Shown here one piece after another: positions 1 through 11,590 of a stretch of 64,000 bases of DNA. The stretch comes from Doris montereyensis (Eukaryota; Mollusca; Gastropoda; Nudibranchia; Dorididae): positions 37,501-101,500 of the forward strand of contig JAXRKP010001320.1 of assembly GCA_037039925.1 (NCBI GenBank). Reading direction: 5' to 3'. Made by a program: the position numbers and the translations under genes. Below the pieces are notes generated by a model. That model did no database searches and was not told the DNA's origin. It saw only the letters and a list, made by a program, of their open reading frames with translations. Numbering within the stretch: the first letter of the stretch is position 1; the number at the start of each line of letters is the position of its first letter.

Positions 1-1466
1 CAAACGTGAATATATCGAACAAAATGGATGTATGTGTTGTTAGGACAAACGTGAATATATCCAACAAAATGGATGTATGTGTTGTTAGGACAAACGTGAA
101 TGTATCGAACAAAATGGATGTATGTGTTGTTAGGACTAAATACATGTATGCGTTGTTAGGACTAAATTGGATGTATGTGTTGTTAGGACTAAATACATGT
201 ATGCGTTGTTAGGACTAAATAGGATGTATGCGTTGTTAGGACTAAATAGGATGTATGTGTTGTTAGGACTAAATACATGTATGCGTTGTTAGGACTAAAT
301 AGGATGTATGCGTTGTTAGGACTAAATTGGATGTATGTGTTGTTAGGACTAAATTGGATGTATGCGTTGTTAGGACTAAATTGGATGTATGTGTTGTTAG
401 GACTAAATTGGATGTAAATTAGGACTAAATTGGATGTATGTGTTGTTATAACTAAAGGGATGTATCTGTTGTTATAACTAAATGGATGTATGTGTTGTTA
501 GGACTAAATAGGATGTATGCGTTGTTAGGACTAAATTGGATGTATGTGTTGTTAGTACTAAATTGGATGTATGTGTTGCTAGTACTAAATTGGATGTATG
601 TGTGTTAGTACTAAATTGGGTGTATGTGTTGTTAGGACTAAATAGGATGTATGTGTTGTTATAACTAAATTGGATGTATGTGTTGTTAGGATTAATTGAG
701 ATGTATGTGTTGTTATAACTAAAGGGATGTATCTGTTGTTATAACTAAATGGATGTATGTGTTGTTATAACTAAATGGATGTATCTGTTGTTATAACTAA
801 ATGGATGTATCTGTTGTTATAACTAAATGGATGTATGTGTTGTTATAACTAAATTAGATATATCTGTTGTTATAACTAAATGGATGTATGCGTTGTTATA
901 ACTAAATTAATGTATGTGTTGTTAGAATGAATTAGATGTATCTGTTGTTATAACTAAATGGATGTATCTGTTGTTATACCTAAATTGATGTATGTGTTGT
1001 TATAACTAAATTAGATGTATGTGTTGTTATAACTAAATTGATGTATGTGTTGTTATAACTAAATTAGATGTATCTGTTGTTATAACTAAATTGATGTATG
1101 TGTTGTTATAACTAAATTAGATGTATGTGTTGTTATAACTAAATTGATGTATGTGTTGTTTAACTAAATTAGATGTATCTGTTGTTATAACTAAATTGAT
1201 ATATGTGTTGTTATAACTACATTAGGTGTATCTGTTGCTATAACTAAATAAGATTTATGTGTTGTTATAACTAAATGGATGTATCTGTTATTATAACTAA
1301 ATGGATGTATCTGTTGTTATAACTAAATGGATGTATCTGTTGTTATAACTAAATGGATGTATGTGTTGTTATAACTAAATTAGATGTATCTGTTGTTATA
1401 ACTAAATTGATGTATGTGTTGTTATAACTAAATTAGATGTATGTGTTGTTAGAACTAAATAGATGT
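1..1466. repeat. 26-27 bp minisatellite, left part (truncated by window start)
   Basis: Tandem copies of a 26-27 bp unit with the core GGATGTATGTGTTGTTA followed by a variable linker (GGACTAAATT, TAACTAAAT or GAACTAAAT). The linker type changes along the array: 'aggacta' dominates the first 700 bases and 'ataacta' the rest, so local homogenisation is visible. Short open frames across it have no gene-like features. Confidence 0.97.
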
Positions 1467-1720
1467 CCAGTCTGCAGAGTCTTTGAATATACTGAAATCT
1501 CGCTTGAAGACCCACTACTTCTCCAACATATTTAGATGAATTTTATTGAATTACGTGCTTTTACTGAATTGATTGTGATACTATTTTTATTGATGCATCT
1601 GTTTTATGTAAAATGTTTTAGCCATAGCATGCCATGCCTGTGTAATCATTTTGCTTGTAATGCGCCTTGAGCTCTTCTGAGGGAAGGCGCAATATAAATA
1701 TTCTTCTTATCTTATCTTAT
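1467..1720 (+). mobile_element. 3' end of a non-LTR (CR1/L2-like) retrotransposon
   Basis: A 254 bp island that does not match the minisatellite around it. Positions 1468-1539 read as 23 codons plus a stop and include the peptide KSRLKTHYFSNIF, which resembles the C-terminus of reverse-transcriptase ORFs in invertebrate non-LTR elements. A 3' UTR follows, with GCGCCTTGAGC and GAAGGCGCAATATAAAT near 1663-1699 (an imperfect GGCGC hairpin), then a short TCTTA-type tail at 1703-1720. That tail architecture is typical of CR1/L2 or Nimb-like elements and the SINEs that borrow it. It is a severely 5'-truncated, inactive copy. A target-site duplication cannot be judged because the flanks are the same repeat. 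Confidence 0.75.
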
Positions 1721-4700
1721 AACTAAATTGATGTATGTGTTGTTTAACTAAATTAGATTTATGTGTTGTTATAACTAAATTGATGTATCTGTTGTTATAA
1801 CTAAATTGATGTATCTGTTGTTATAACTAAATTGATGTATGTGTTGTTATAACTAAATTAGATGTATCTGTTGTTAAATTAACTAAATTGATGTATGTGT
1901 TGTTATAACTAAATTAGATGTATGTGTTGTTATAACTAAATTGATGTATGTGTTGTTTAACTAAATTAGATGTATGTGTTGTTATAACTAAATTATATGT
2001 ATCTGTTGCTATAACTAAATAAGTATCTGTTGTTATATGTGTTGTTATAACTAAATGGATGTATCTGTTATTATAACTAAATGGATGTATGTGTTGTTAT
2101 AACTAAATGGATGTATCTGTTATTATAACTAAATGGATGTATCTGTTGTTATAACTAAATGGATGTATCTGTTGTTATAACTAAATAGATGTATGTGTTG
2201 TTAGAACTAAATAGATGTATGCGTTGTTAGAACTAAATAGATGATGTGTTCTAGATTGTTATAACTAAATGGTGTCTATTGTTATAACTAAATAGATGTT
2301 GTTATAACTAAATAGATGTATGTGTTGTTATAACTAAATAGATGTATGTGTTGTTATAACTAAATAGATGTATCTGTTGTTATAACTAAATAGATGTATG
2401 TGTTGTTAGAACTAAATAGATGTATGTGTTGTTGGAACTAAATAGATGTATGCGTTGTTATAATTAAATGGATGTATGTGTTGTTAGAACTAAACTGATG
2501 TATGCGTTGTTAGAACTAAATAGATGTATGTGTTGATTGAACTAAATAGATGTATGCGTTGTTAGAATAGATGTATGTGTTGTTAGAACTAAATTGATAT
2601 ATGTGTTGTTAGGACTAAATTGGATATATGTGTTCTTAGAACTAAATGGATATATGTGTTGTTAGAACTAAATTGATATATGTGTTGTTAGAACTAAATA
2701 GATATATGTGTTGTTAGGACTAATTGGTTGTATGTGTTGTTATAACTAAATTGATGTATGTGTTGTTAGAACTAAATGGATGTATGTGTTGTTAGAACTA
2801 AATTGATATATGTGTTGTTAGAACTAAATAGATATATGTGTTGTTAGAACTAAATAGATATATGTGTTGTTAGAACTAAATAGATAAATGTGTTGTTAGA
2901 ACTAAATAGATATATGTGTTGTTAGAACTAATTGGATATATGTGTTGTTAGAACTAAATTGATATATGTGTTGTTAGAACTTAATGGATATATGTGTTGT
3001 TGGAACTTAATGGATGTATGTGTTGTTGGAACTTAATGGATGTATGTGTTGTTGGAACTTAATGGATGTATGTGTTGTTGGAACTAAATGGATGTATGTG
3101 TTGTTATAACTTAATGGATGTATGTGTTGTTGGAACTTAATGGATGTATGTGTTGTTTGACCTTAATGGATGTATGTGTTGTTGGAACTTAATGGATGTA
3201 TGTGTTGTTATAACTAAATGAATGTATGTGTTGTTGGAACTAAATGGATGTATCTGTTATTATAACTAAATGAATGTATGTGTTGTTAGAACTTAATGGA
3301 TGTATGTGTTGTTGGAACTTAATGGATGTATGTGTTGTTAGAACAAATGTGATGTATGTGTTGTTAGAACAAATTTGATGTATGTGTTGTTAGAACTAAA
3401 TGGATGTATGTGTTGTTGGAACTAAATGGATGTATGTGTTGTTGGAACTTAATGGATGCATGTGTTGTTGGAACTTAATGGATGTATGTGTTGTTGGAAC
3501 TTAATGGATATATGTGTTGTTGGAACTAAATGGATGTATGTGTTGTTAGAACTAAATGGATGTATGTGTTGTTAGAACTAAATGGATGTATGTGTTGTTA
3601 GAACTAAATGGATGTATGTGTTGTTAGAACTAAATAGATGTATGTGTTGTTAGAACTAAATGGATGTATGTGTTGTTAGAACTTAATGGATGTATGTGTT
3701 GTTAGAACTAAATGGATATATGTGTTGTTAGAACTAAATAGATGTATGTGTTGTTAGAACTAAATGGATGTATGTGTTGTTGGAACTTAATGGATGTATG
3801 TGTTGTTAGAACTAAATGGATGTATGTGTTGTTGGAACGAATTTGATGTATGTGTTGTTAGAACTAAATGGATGTATGTGTTGTTAGAACTAAATAGAAG
3901 TATGTGTTGTTGGAACTTAATGGATATATGTGTTGTTAGAACTAAATTTGATGTATGTGTTGTTGGAACTATATGGATGTATGTGTTGTTGGAACTAAAT
4001 AGATGTATGTGTTGTTAAAACTAAATGGATGTATGTGTTGTTAGAACTAAATGGAAATGTTGGAACTAAATAAATGGATGTATCTGTTGTTGGAACTAAA
4101 TGAATGTATGTGTTGTTAGACCTAAATGGATGTATGTGTTGTTAGACCTAAATTGATATATGAACTAAATGAATGTTGTTTGGAACTAAATGGAATAGAC
4201 CTAAATTGGATATGTGTTGTTGGAACTAAATGGATGTATGTGTTGTTGGAACTAAATGAATGTATGTGTTGTTAGACCTAAATGGATGTATGTGTTGTTA
4301 GAACTAAATGGATGTATGTGTTGTTGGAACAAATTTGATGTATGTGTTGTTAGAACTAAATGGATGTATGTGTTGTTGGAACTTAATGGATGTATGTGTT
4401 GTTGGAACTAAATTGATATGTGTTGTTGGAACTAAATGGATGTATGTGTTGTTGGAACTAAATGGATGTATGTGTTGTTAGAACTAAATGGATGTATGTG
4501 TTGTTAGAACTAAATGGATGTATCTGTTGTTAGAACTAAATGGATGTATGTGTTGTTAGAACTAAATGGATGTATGTGTTGTTGGAACTAAATGGATGTA
4601 TGTGTTGTTAGAACTAAATGGATGTATGTGTTGTTAGAACTAAATAGATGTATGTGTTGTTAGAACTAAATGGATGTATGTGTTGTTGGAACTAAATGGA

Positions 4701-6096
4701 TGTATGTGTTGTTAGAACTAAATGGATGTATGTGTTGTTGGAACTAAATGGATGTATGTGTTGTTAGAACTAAATGGATGTATGTGTTGTTAGAACTAAA
4801 TAGATGTATGTGTTGTTGGAACTTGAATGCATATATGGATGTATTGTTAGAACGAAATGGATGTATGTGTTGTTGGAACTATAATGGATGTATGTGTTGT
4901 TGAACTAAATGGATGTATGTGTTGTTAGAACTAAATGGATGTATGTGTTGTTAGAACTAAATGGATGTATGTGTTGTTAAACTAAATGGATGTATCTGTT
5001 GTTGGAACTAAATGAATGTATGTGTTGTTAGACCTAAATGGATGTATGTGTTGTTAGAACTAAATTGATATACGTGTTGTTTGAACTAAATGAATGTATG
5101 TGTTGTTGGAACTAAATGGATGTATGTGTTGTTGGAACTAAATGAATGTATGTGTTGTTAGACCTAAATGGATGTATGTGTTGTTAGACCTAAATGGATG
5201 TATGTGTTGTTAGAACAAATTGATGTATGTGTTGTTGGAACTAAATGGATGTATGTGTTGTTGGAACTAAATGGATGTATGTGTTGTTGGAACTTAATGG
5301 ATGTATGTGTTGTTGGAACTAAATGGATGTATGTGTTGTTGGAACTAAATGGATGTATGTGTTGTTAGAACTAAATGGATGTATGTGTTGTTAGAACTAA
5401 ATGGATGTATGTGTTGTTGGAACTTAATGGATGTATGTTGTTGGAACTTAATGGATGTATGTGTTGTTGGAACTAAATGGATATATGTGTTGTTGGAACT
5501 AAATGGATGTATGTGTTGTTAGAACTAAATAGATGTATGTGTTGTTGGATACTAAATAGATGTATGCGTTGTTAGAACTAAATGGATGTATGTGTTGTTT
5601 GAACTAAATGGATGTATGTGTTGTTAGAACTAAATAGATGTATGTGTTGTTAGAACTAAATGGATGTATGTGTTGTTAGAACTAAATAGATGTATGCGTT
5701 GTTAGAACTAAATAGATGTATGTGTTGTTAGAACGAATTTGATGTATGTGTTGTTATAACTAAATGGATGTATGTGTTGTTGGAACTAAATGGATGTATG
5801 TGTTGTTGGAACTTAATGGATGTATGTGTTGTTAAAACTAAATGGATGTATGTGTTGTTGGAACTAAATGAATGTATGTGTTGTTGAACTAAATGGATGT
5901 ATGTGTTGTTGGAACTAAATGGATGTATGTGTTGTTAAAAACTAAATGAATGTATGGTTAAAACTAAATGGATGTATGTGTTGTTAAAACTAAATGGATG
6001 TATGTGTTGTTAAAACTAAATGGATGTATGTGTTATCAATTGGAAATGGATGTATGTGTTGTTAAAACTAAATGGATGTATGTGTTGTTAGAACTA
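1721..6096. repeat. 26-27 bp minisatellite, right part
   Basis: Continuation of the array interrupted at 1467, about 165 further units of the GGATGTATGTGTTGTTA type. Linker variants progress from 'ataactaaatt' to 'agaactaaat', 'ggaacttaat' and finally 'aaaactaaat' near 5930-6080. The gradual change fits local spread of variants by unequal exchange or conversion. Small indels break any reading frame within about 80 codons. Confidence 0.97.
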
Positions 6097-7143
6097 AGTC
6101 TGTGTTATCCTGATAGATGGTGTAGTCTGTGTTATCCAATTGGAGAATGGTGTAGTCTGTGTTATCCAATTGGAGAATGGTGTAGTCTGTGTTATCCAAT
6201 TGGAGAATGGTGTAGTCTGTGTTATCCAATTGGAGAATGGTGTAGTCTGTGTTATACAATTGGAGAATGGTGTGGGCTGTGTTATCCAATTGGAGAATGG
6301 TGTAGTCTGTGTTATACAATTGGAGAATGGTGTAGTCTGTGTTATCCAATTGGAGAATGGTGTAGTCTGTGTTATCCAATTGGAGAATGGTGTAGTCTGT
6401 GTTATCCAATCCAATTGGAGAATGGTGTAGTCTGTGTTATACAATTGGAGAATGGTGTAGTCTGTGTTATCCAATTGGAGAATGGTGTAGGCTGTGTTAT
6501 TCAATTGGAGAGCAATTGGAGAATGGTGTAGTCTGTGTTATCCAATCGGAGAATGGTGTAGGCTGTGTTATCCAATTGGAGAATGGTGTAGTCTGTGTTA
6601 TACAATTGCAGAATGGTGTAGTCTGTGTTATACAATTGGAGAATGGTGTAGTCTGTGTTATACAATTGGAGAATGGTGTAGTCTGTGTTATTCAATTGGA
6701 GAATGATGTAGTCTGTGTTATGCAATTGGAGAATGGTGTAGTCTGTGTTATCCAATTGAGAATGGTGTGGGCTGTGTTATCCAATTGGAGAATGGTGTAG
6801 GCTGTGTTATCCAATTGGAGAATGGTGTAGTCTGTGTTATACAATTGGAGAATGGTGTAGTCTGTGTTATACAATTGGAGAATGGTGTAGTCTGTGATAT
6901 CCAAATGAAGAATGGTGTAGCCTGTGTTATCCTAATGGATGATGGTGTAGTCAGTGTTATCCCTAATGAAAGATGGTGTAGTCTGTGTCATCCAAATGAA
7001 GAATGGTGTAGTCTGTGTTATCCTAATGAAAGATGGTGTAGTCGTTGTTGTCCTAATGGAAGATGGTGTAGTCAGTGTTATCCTGTGTTATCCAAATGAA
7101 GAATGGTGTGGTCTGTGTTATCCAAATGCAGAATGGTGTAGTC
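6097..7143. repeat. 30 bp minisatellite
   Basis: About 35 units built on TGGTGTAGTCTGTGTTATCC followed by AATTGGAGAA. Units 6100-6900 are nearly identical; from 6900 onward they diverge (CCTAATGAAAGA, CCAAATGAAGAA). Because 30 is a multiple of three, several frames on both strands stay open for about 100-190 codons. The deduced decapeptide repeats are not recognised and are treated as non-genic. Confidence 0.96.
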
Positions 7144-7389
7144 TGTTGTTGTTATCACTTCAAATCTCTTCAAAGCAGTTGACAAACGAACAAGATGATA
7201 CGCATGAATGTATGAACAACCGAACAAACAACATACAAACACAATCGATCAAACCGAGGAACAAACAGGTACTATATGGTTTCAAACGTGTTAACATCAC
7301 AAAAATAAATAAATACATGAAAATAAGTCAATCTGATTTGAAGTTGTTTTTTTTAGAGTTTTGACCATAGCAAAATATAGAACACGTCA
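7144..7389. other. Non-repetitive flank; candidate 3' UTR of the SLC17 gene
   Basis: Low-copy AT-rich sequence directly downstream (minus strand) of the transporter stop codon. No AATAAA or ATTAAA was seen in the minus-strand sense within these 246 bases, so the cleavage site is not located. An AATAAATAAATA run near 7308 is on the other strand. Confidence 0.5.
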
Positions 7390-8016
7390 TCACATGCGCG
7401 TGTTCATTGACACATCAGACTGAGTGGCTATGACGTCGTCACTATTTGTGGGCATGCCATCCTGTTCATAGATGTCATTGCCGACGTCATAGGCCACATT
7501 GGTGCGTGCTGTCATGGTGAGATCCCCAAAGTGACTGTCACCACTACTCACACTGCTGTTTACTCCCTTCACTGCGTCGGTCAATCGGAAACCTCCATGG
7601 GTCGGATCGGGGGCACTCTCACCTTTTTGCCCGATGTCAAGGTCGTCTAAGACGTCGTCCAACACATTGTGCAATGGCAAGTCAGACAAGGAGCTGGTTG
7701 TGGAGTCAGAAGGAGGCTCTTCTCCGTACGTCACCTCGCCGTTCATCTGCAGCTGGTGAACGGGGTTGACCGTGACGGTGAAGTCAAACGGCTTGCCCTG
7801 CACGGGGCTGGCTGGCGAGAGCGGTGACGAGTGGAACAGGGCCGAAAAGCGACGCCCCACGACAGCAAGTGAAGAGACGACCCTTGTGGCGTTGTTCGGG
7901 TCTTCCACGGCCCATGGCTGCAACGTGGCGTCACCGAACACGCCAAACACGATGGTGCCAACAAGGAAGACAGCCACCAGCACGATCCACACACGCCTCC
8001 ATTCCTCTATGCTGCC
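7390..8016 (-). CDS. Terminal exon of an SLC17-family (sialin/VGLUT-like) anion transporter
   Basis: This exon encodes the last 208 residues of a membrane transporter. A 3' splice site is visible on the minus strand (pyrimidine-rich TTTGTCATTTCAG, AG at 8018-8017). The exon opens in phase 0 with Gly-Ser-Ile-Glu-Glu-Trp and closes with TGA at 7392-7390. Residues 5-36 carry EEWRRVW, a hydrophobic segment at about 9-28 and LQPWA. This matches the twelfth membrane helix and the 'WA' signature just after it in sialin and vesicular glutamate transporters of the major facilitator superfamily. About 170 predominantly polar residues follow, with acidic stretches and an LDDVLDDLD motif, as a long cytoplasmic tail. 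SLC17 proteins move organic anions such as sialate, glutamate, urate or phosphate; the substrate here cannot be told. Family assignment is confident; the exact member is not. Confidence 0.85.
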   Translation of the reverse strand, partial: GSIEEWRRVWIVLVAVFLVGTIVFGVFGDATLQPWAVEDPNNATRVVSSLAVVGRRFSALFHSSPLSPASPVQGKPFDFTVTVNPVHQLQMNGEVTYGEEPPSDSTTSSLSDLPLHNVLDDVLDDLDIGQKGESAPDPTHGGFRLTDAVKGVNSSVSSGDSHFGDLTMTARTNVAYDVGNDIYEQDGMPTNSDDVIATQSDVSMNTRM

Positions 8017-8190
8017 CTGAAATGACAAATAGTCGTTACAACGATGTGAACAGATACATACAGGAGGACGCTAATGCAAAACAAAATTAACGAATCGTTA
8101 TATTTATATCAAGAAAATGAAGATTAGCTGTAGTATCAGTAGTAGTAGTGACAGTAAATGTACTGTAGTGGCAGCAAACGCAGTAACAAG
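8017..8190 (-). other. Intron 3' end upstream of the terminal SLC17 exon
   Basis: Low-copy sequence between the acceptor at 8017 and the GAA/TTC tract. On the minus strand it holds the polypyrimidine tract and presumably the branch point. No other gene signal was seen. Confidence 0.6.
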
Positions 8191-8345
8191 AAAAAGAAAA
8201 AGAAGAAGAAGAAGAAGAAGAAGAAGAAGAAGAAGAAGAAGAAGAAGAAGAAGAAGAAGAAGAAGAAGAAGAAGAAGAAGAAGAAGAAGAAGAAGAAGAA
8301 GAAGAAGAAGAAGAAGAAGAAGAAGAAGAAGAAGAAGAAGAAGAA
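8191..8345. repeat. (GAA/TTC)n trinucleotide tract, about 48 uninterrupted triplets
   Basis: Pure AAG/GAA repeat on the plus strand, reading UUC/CUU in a transcript of the minus-strand SLC17 gene. It lies about 175-330 nt upstream of the terminal exon's splice acceptor. Poly-Lys, poly-Arg, poly-Ser and poly-Phe open frames across it are artefacts of the triplet repeat. Confidence 0.98.
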
Positions 8346-8541
8346 CAGGAACAAGAACAAGGACAGGAACAAGAAGAAGAACAAAAAGAACAAGAACAAG
8401 AACAAGAACAAAACAAGGACTAGAACAAGAACAGGAACAATAACAAGAACAAGAACTAGAACAAGAACAAAAAGAACACGAACAAAAGAACAAGAACAGG
8501 AACAAGAACTAGAACAAGAACTAGAACAAGAACAGAAACAA
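8346..8541. repeat. Degenerate (GAACAA)n hexanucleotide tract
   Basis: Purine-rich continuation of the GAA tract, with GAACAAGAACAA-type words interspersed with GGACAGGAAC and CTAGAACAAG. It probably derives from the same simple repeat by substitution and slippage. No coding sense. Confidence 0.93.
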
Positions 8542-8594
8542 TTTTAGTATGCTGAACCATGAACATTTTTTTAATGTTTCCTTCACCAACTGCG

Positions 8595-9443
8595 ATGAAA
8601 TTGTCACCTTTCCTTCTGGCAACAGTATTAGTTCGATTTCTTAACAAATTGTCACCTTTTCTTCTGGCAACAATATTAGTTCGATTTCTTATCAAATTGT
8701 CACCCTTCCTTCTGGCAACAGTATTAGCTCGATTTCTTAACAAATTGTCACCTTTCCTTCTGGCATCAGTATTACGTCGATTTCTTAACAAATTGTCACC
8801 TTTCCTTCTGGCAACAGTATTAGTTCGATTTCTTAACAAATTGTCACCTTTCCTTTTGGCAACAGTATTAGTTCGATTTCTTAACAAATTGTCACAATAT
8901 CCTTCTGGCAACAGTATTAGTTCAATTTCTTAACAAATTGTCACCTTCCTTCTGGCAATAGTATTAGTTCGATTTCTTAACAAATTATCACATTTCCTTC
9001 TGGTAACAGTATTAGTTTGATTTCTTAACAAATTATCACATTTCCTTCTGGCAGCAGTATTAGTTCAATTTCTTAACAAATTGTCACCTTTCCTTCTGGC
9101 AGCAGTATTAGTTCGATTTCTTATCAAATTGTCACATTTCCTTCTGGCAACAGTATTAGTTCGATTTCTTAACAAATTGTCACCTTTCCTTCTGGCAGCA
9201 GTATTAGTTCGATTTCTTAACAAATTGTCACCTTTCCTTTCTGGCAGCAGTATTAGTTCGATTTCTTAACAAATTGTCACCTTTCCTTCTGGCAGCAGTA
9301 TTAGTTCGATCCTTCTTAACAAATTGTCACCTTTCCTTTGGCAGCAGTATTAGTTCGATTTCTTAACAAATTGTCGACCTTTCCTTCTTTCCTTCTGGCA
9401 GCAGTATTAGTTCGATTTCTTAACAAATTGTCACCTTTCCTCG
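8595..9443. repeat. 48 bp minisatellite
   Basis: About 17-18 copies at exact 48 bp spacing, with the core TTGTCACCTTTCCTTCTGGC followed by an ACAGTATTAGTTCGATTTC stretch. The first 300 bases are the most regular; single-base indels break phase from about 8895. Since 48 is divisible by three, both strands keep a 16-residue repeat open for 120-150 codons. No signal peptide, known domain or codon-position bias was seen, so this is annotated as repeat DNA. Confidence 0.97.
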
Positions 9444-9604
9444 ATTTATTCCAGCTCGTTACCTAATTTGTCCTCCACGTTTGAAATCTATAAAAACCTT
9501 ATCTGTTTGAACAATGTTATTGGCATGTGGATAAAAATCGTGCTGTTAGTCCGCCAGGATGTGTTGTTAAGGGTGGAGTCATATAAAAATGTTTCTATGA
9601 GATA
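9444..9604. other. Spacer between minisatellites
   Basis: About 160 bases of low-copy sequence (for example around 9470-9560). No ORF, RNA gene or element end was recognised. Confidence 0.6.
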
Positions 9605-10740
9605 ATGTGTTGTAACGGACTGTGTTGTTCTGTGAGTATGGAGTGTGTTAAAAATGTTTCTGTGAGATTGTGTTGTATACGGACTGTGTTGTTCTACGGA
9701 CTGTGTTGTTGTATACGGACTGTGTTGTTGTATGCAGACTGTGTTGTGCGGACTTGTTGTATACGGACTGTGTTGTTGTATGCGGACTGTGTTGTTGTAT
9801 ACGGACTGTGTTGTTACGGACTGTGTTCATACGGACTTGTTGTATACGGACTGTGTTGTTGTATACGGACTGTGTTGTATGCGGACTGTGTTGTATACGG
9901 ACTGTGTTGTTGTATACGGACTGTATACGGACTGTGTTGTATACGGACTGTGTTGTATACGGACTGTGTTGTTGTATACGGACTGTGTTGTATACGGACT
10001 GTGTTGTTGTATACGGACTGTGTTGTTGTATACGGACTGTGTGTTGTATACGGACTGTGTTGTATACGGAATACGGACTGTTGTTGTATACGGACTGGAC
10101 TGTGTTGTATACGGACTGTGTTGTTGTATACGGACTGTGTTGTATACGGACTGTGTTGTTGTATACGACTGTGTTGTTGTATCCGGACTGTGTTGTTGTA
10201 TGCGGACTGTGTTGTTGTATACGGACTGTGTTGTTGTATACAGACTGTGTTGTGTATACGGACTGTGTTGTATGTATGCGACAAAGTTGTTGTATACGGA
10301 CTGTGTTCTGTGTTGTATGACTGTGTTGATTGTACGGATTTGTATGCGGACTGTGTTGTATACGGACGTTGACTGTGTTGTATACGGACGGTACAGACTG
10401 TGTTGTATACGGACTGTGTTGTTGTATACGGACTGTGTTGTGACTGTGTTGTTGTATACAGACTGTGTTGTTGTATACGGACTGTGTTGTTGTATACGGA
10501 CTGTGTTGTTGTATACGGACTGTGTTGTATACGGACTGTGTTGTTGTATACGGACTGTGTTGTTGTATACGGACTGTGTTGTATACGGACTGTGTTGTAT
10601 ACGGACTGTGTTGTATCCGGATACGGACTGTGTTGTATGACGGAATGTGTTGTATGCGGACTGTGTTGTTTTACGGTGTGTTGTATGCGGACTTTGTTGT
10701 TCGCTTTTTGTTTACGGACTGTGTTGTTTAACAGTTGTTG
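9605..10740. repeat. 16-19 bp minisatellite
   Basis: Roughly 60 units of GGACTGTGTTGTTGTATAC (19 bp) alternating with a 16 bp form that lacks one GTT. The Cys/Val/Leu-rich plus-strand frames and the Thr/Gln/Ser/Tyr-rich minus-strand frames (up to about 350 codons) result from few stop codons in the unit. They shift frame at every 16/19 switch, so they are not genes. Confidence 0.96.
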
Positions 10741-11235
10741 AAATCTGTGGACTGTGTTGTATGCAGACGTCACAATCAAAGGGGTACACGACGTGACCTT
10801 GTTGTATACAAGCCTGTCAGAAAATGTTTTGTGGAGTGTTGTTGTACACGGACTGTGTTGTTCATTCACAATAGACAACATCATATACAGCTTTTCAGAA
10901 AGTTGAGTACCGGGACTGTGTTGTTGAAATCTACGACAAGGCCGTGCTATTCTTTGTAGATGACATTATATCGTTGTTTCAATACTATTTGAAGTTATAT
11001 GTTTTGTGGATATCGTTAAGTTTTCTAATACTGTTTATTTTATAGACTGTACTGCTTACCATTTCAAACACTGTTTTGTGGATGTTGTTGTGTTTGACAG
11101 TTTACTGAAATTTACTGCTATATCGTGAATTGTTTTGTGGATGTTGCTGTGTTTACCAGTTTACTGAAATGTACTGCTTACATCGTGCTATTGTTTTGTG
11201 GATGTTGTTGTGTTTGACCAGTTTACTGAAATCTC
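10741..11235. repeat. Degenerate ~60 bp repeat
   Basis: Loose repeats of TGTTTTGTGGATGTTGTTGT followed by a GACAGTTTACTGAAAT block. The clearest copies begin near 11072, 11132 and 11193. Words of the preceding 19 bp array are interspersed up to about 10930. Confidence 0.75.
10774..10912. repeat. Copy 1 of a dispersed complex segment (pair with 11301-11415)
   Basis: Shares, in the same order, 'ttcacaatagacaacat', an 'aagcctgtcagaaaa'-like block and 'gagtaccggg' with 11301-11415. This copy also contains inserted GGACTGTGTTGTTG words from the neighbouring array. Confidence 0.65.
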
Positions 11236-11590
11236 TTATATAGCCGTTGGTTTGCTGACGGACATTGATCTTATATCGTGAAACTCCCTACAGAATAGAA
11301 CAAGCCAGTCAGAAAAACCAGCGTACCTGTGGAGTGAACGATATGACACAACCATATACCATTCACAATAGACAACATTGTAACAGCCAATCAGAAAGCC
11401 AGAGTACCGGGGCAGTGGGGGGGTGCGACAGGTAGAATCAAGGTTCAATCCATCATCTTTCAGAAACATTGTCCAGAAATTTCACCATCTAGTGTTTGTT
11501 CTTGCCATTTCAGTACGACAAATGACTGTCTGATTTTTATGTTGTAGCCATCAGAATTCCAGACATTTCAAATACTCCCATCTTGCCCTT
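11236..11590. other. Low-copy segment containing copy 2 of the dispersed pair
   Basis: Contains 11301-11415, the cleaner copy of the complex segment at 10774-10912, plus an internal imperfect duplication of AGCCARTCAGAAARCCAG-type blocks (around 11302 and 11385). One minus-strand frame of 77 codons is open here but resembles nothing known. Confidence 0.5.

Noticed and set aside
6097..7143. CRISPR-like array
   Set aside because: Units are contiguous 30 bp tandem copies with no unique spacers and no cas genes; the window is eukaryotic. The same applies to every other array here.
8087..8547. Poly-Lys, poly-Arg, poly-Ser, poly-Leu and poly-Phe proteins
   Set aside because: All frames of a single GAA/TTC repeat.
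9605..10884. Cys/Val/Leu/Tyr-rich (plus) and Thr/Gln/Ser-rich (minus) repeat proteins
   Set aside because: Encoded by the 16/19 bp array, whose alternating unit length shifts the frame; no start context or conserved domain.
11236..11469. 77-codon minus-strand frame as a missing SLC17 exon
   Set aside because: It contains an internal imperfect nucleotide duplication and no SLC17 motif or helix pattern.
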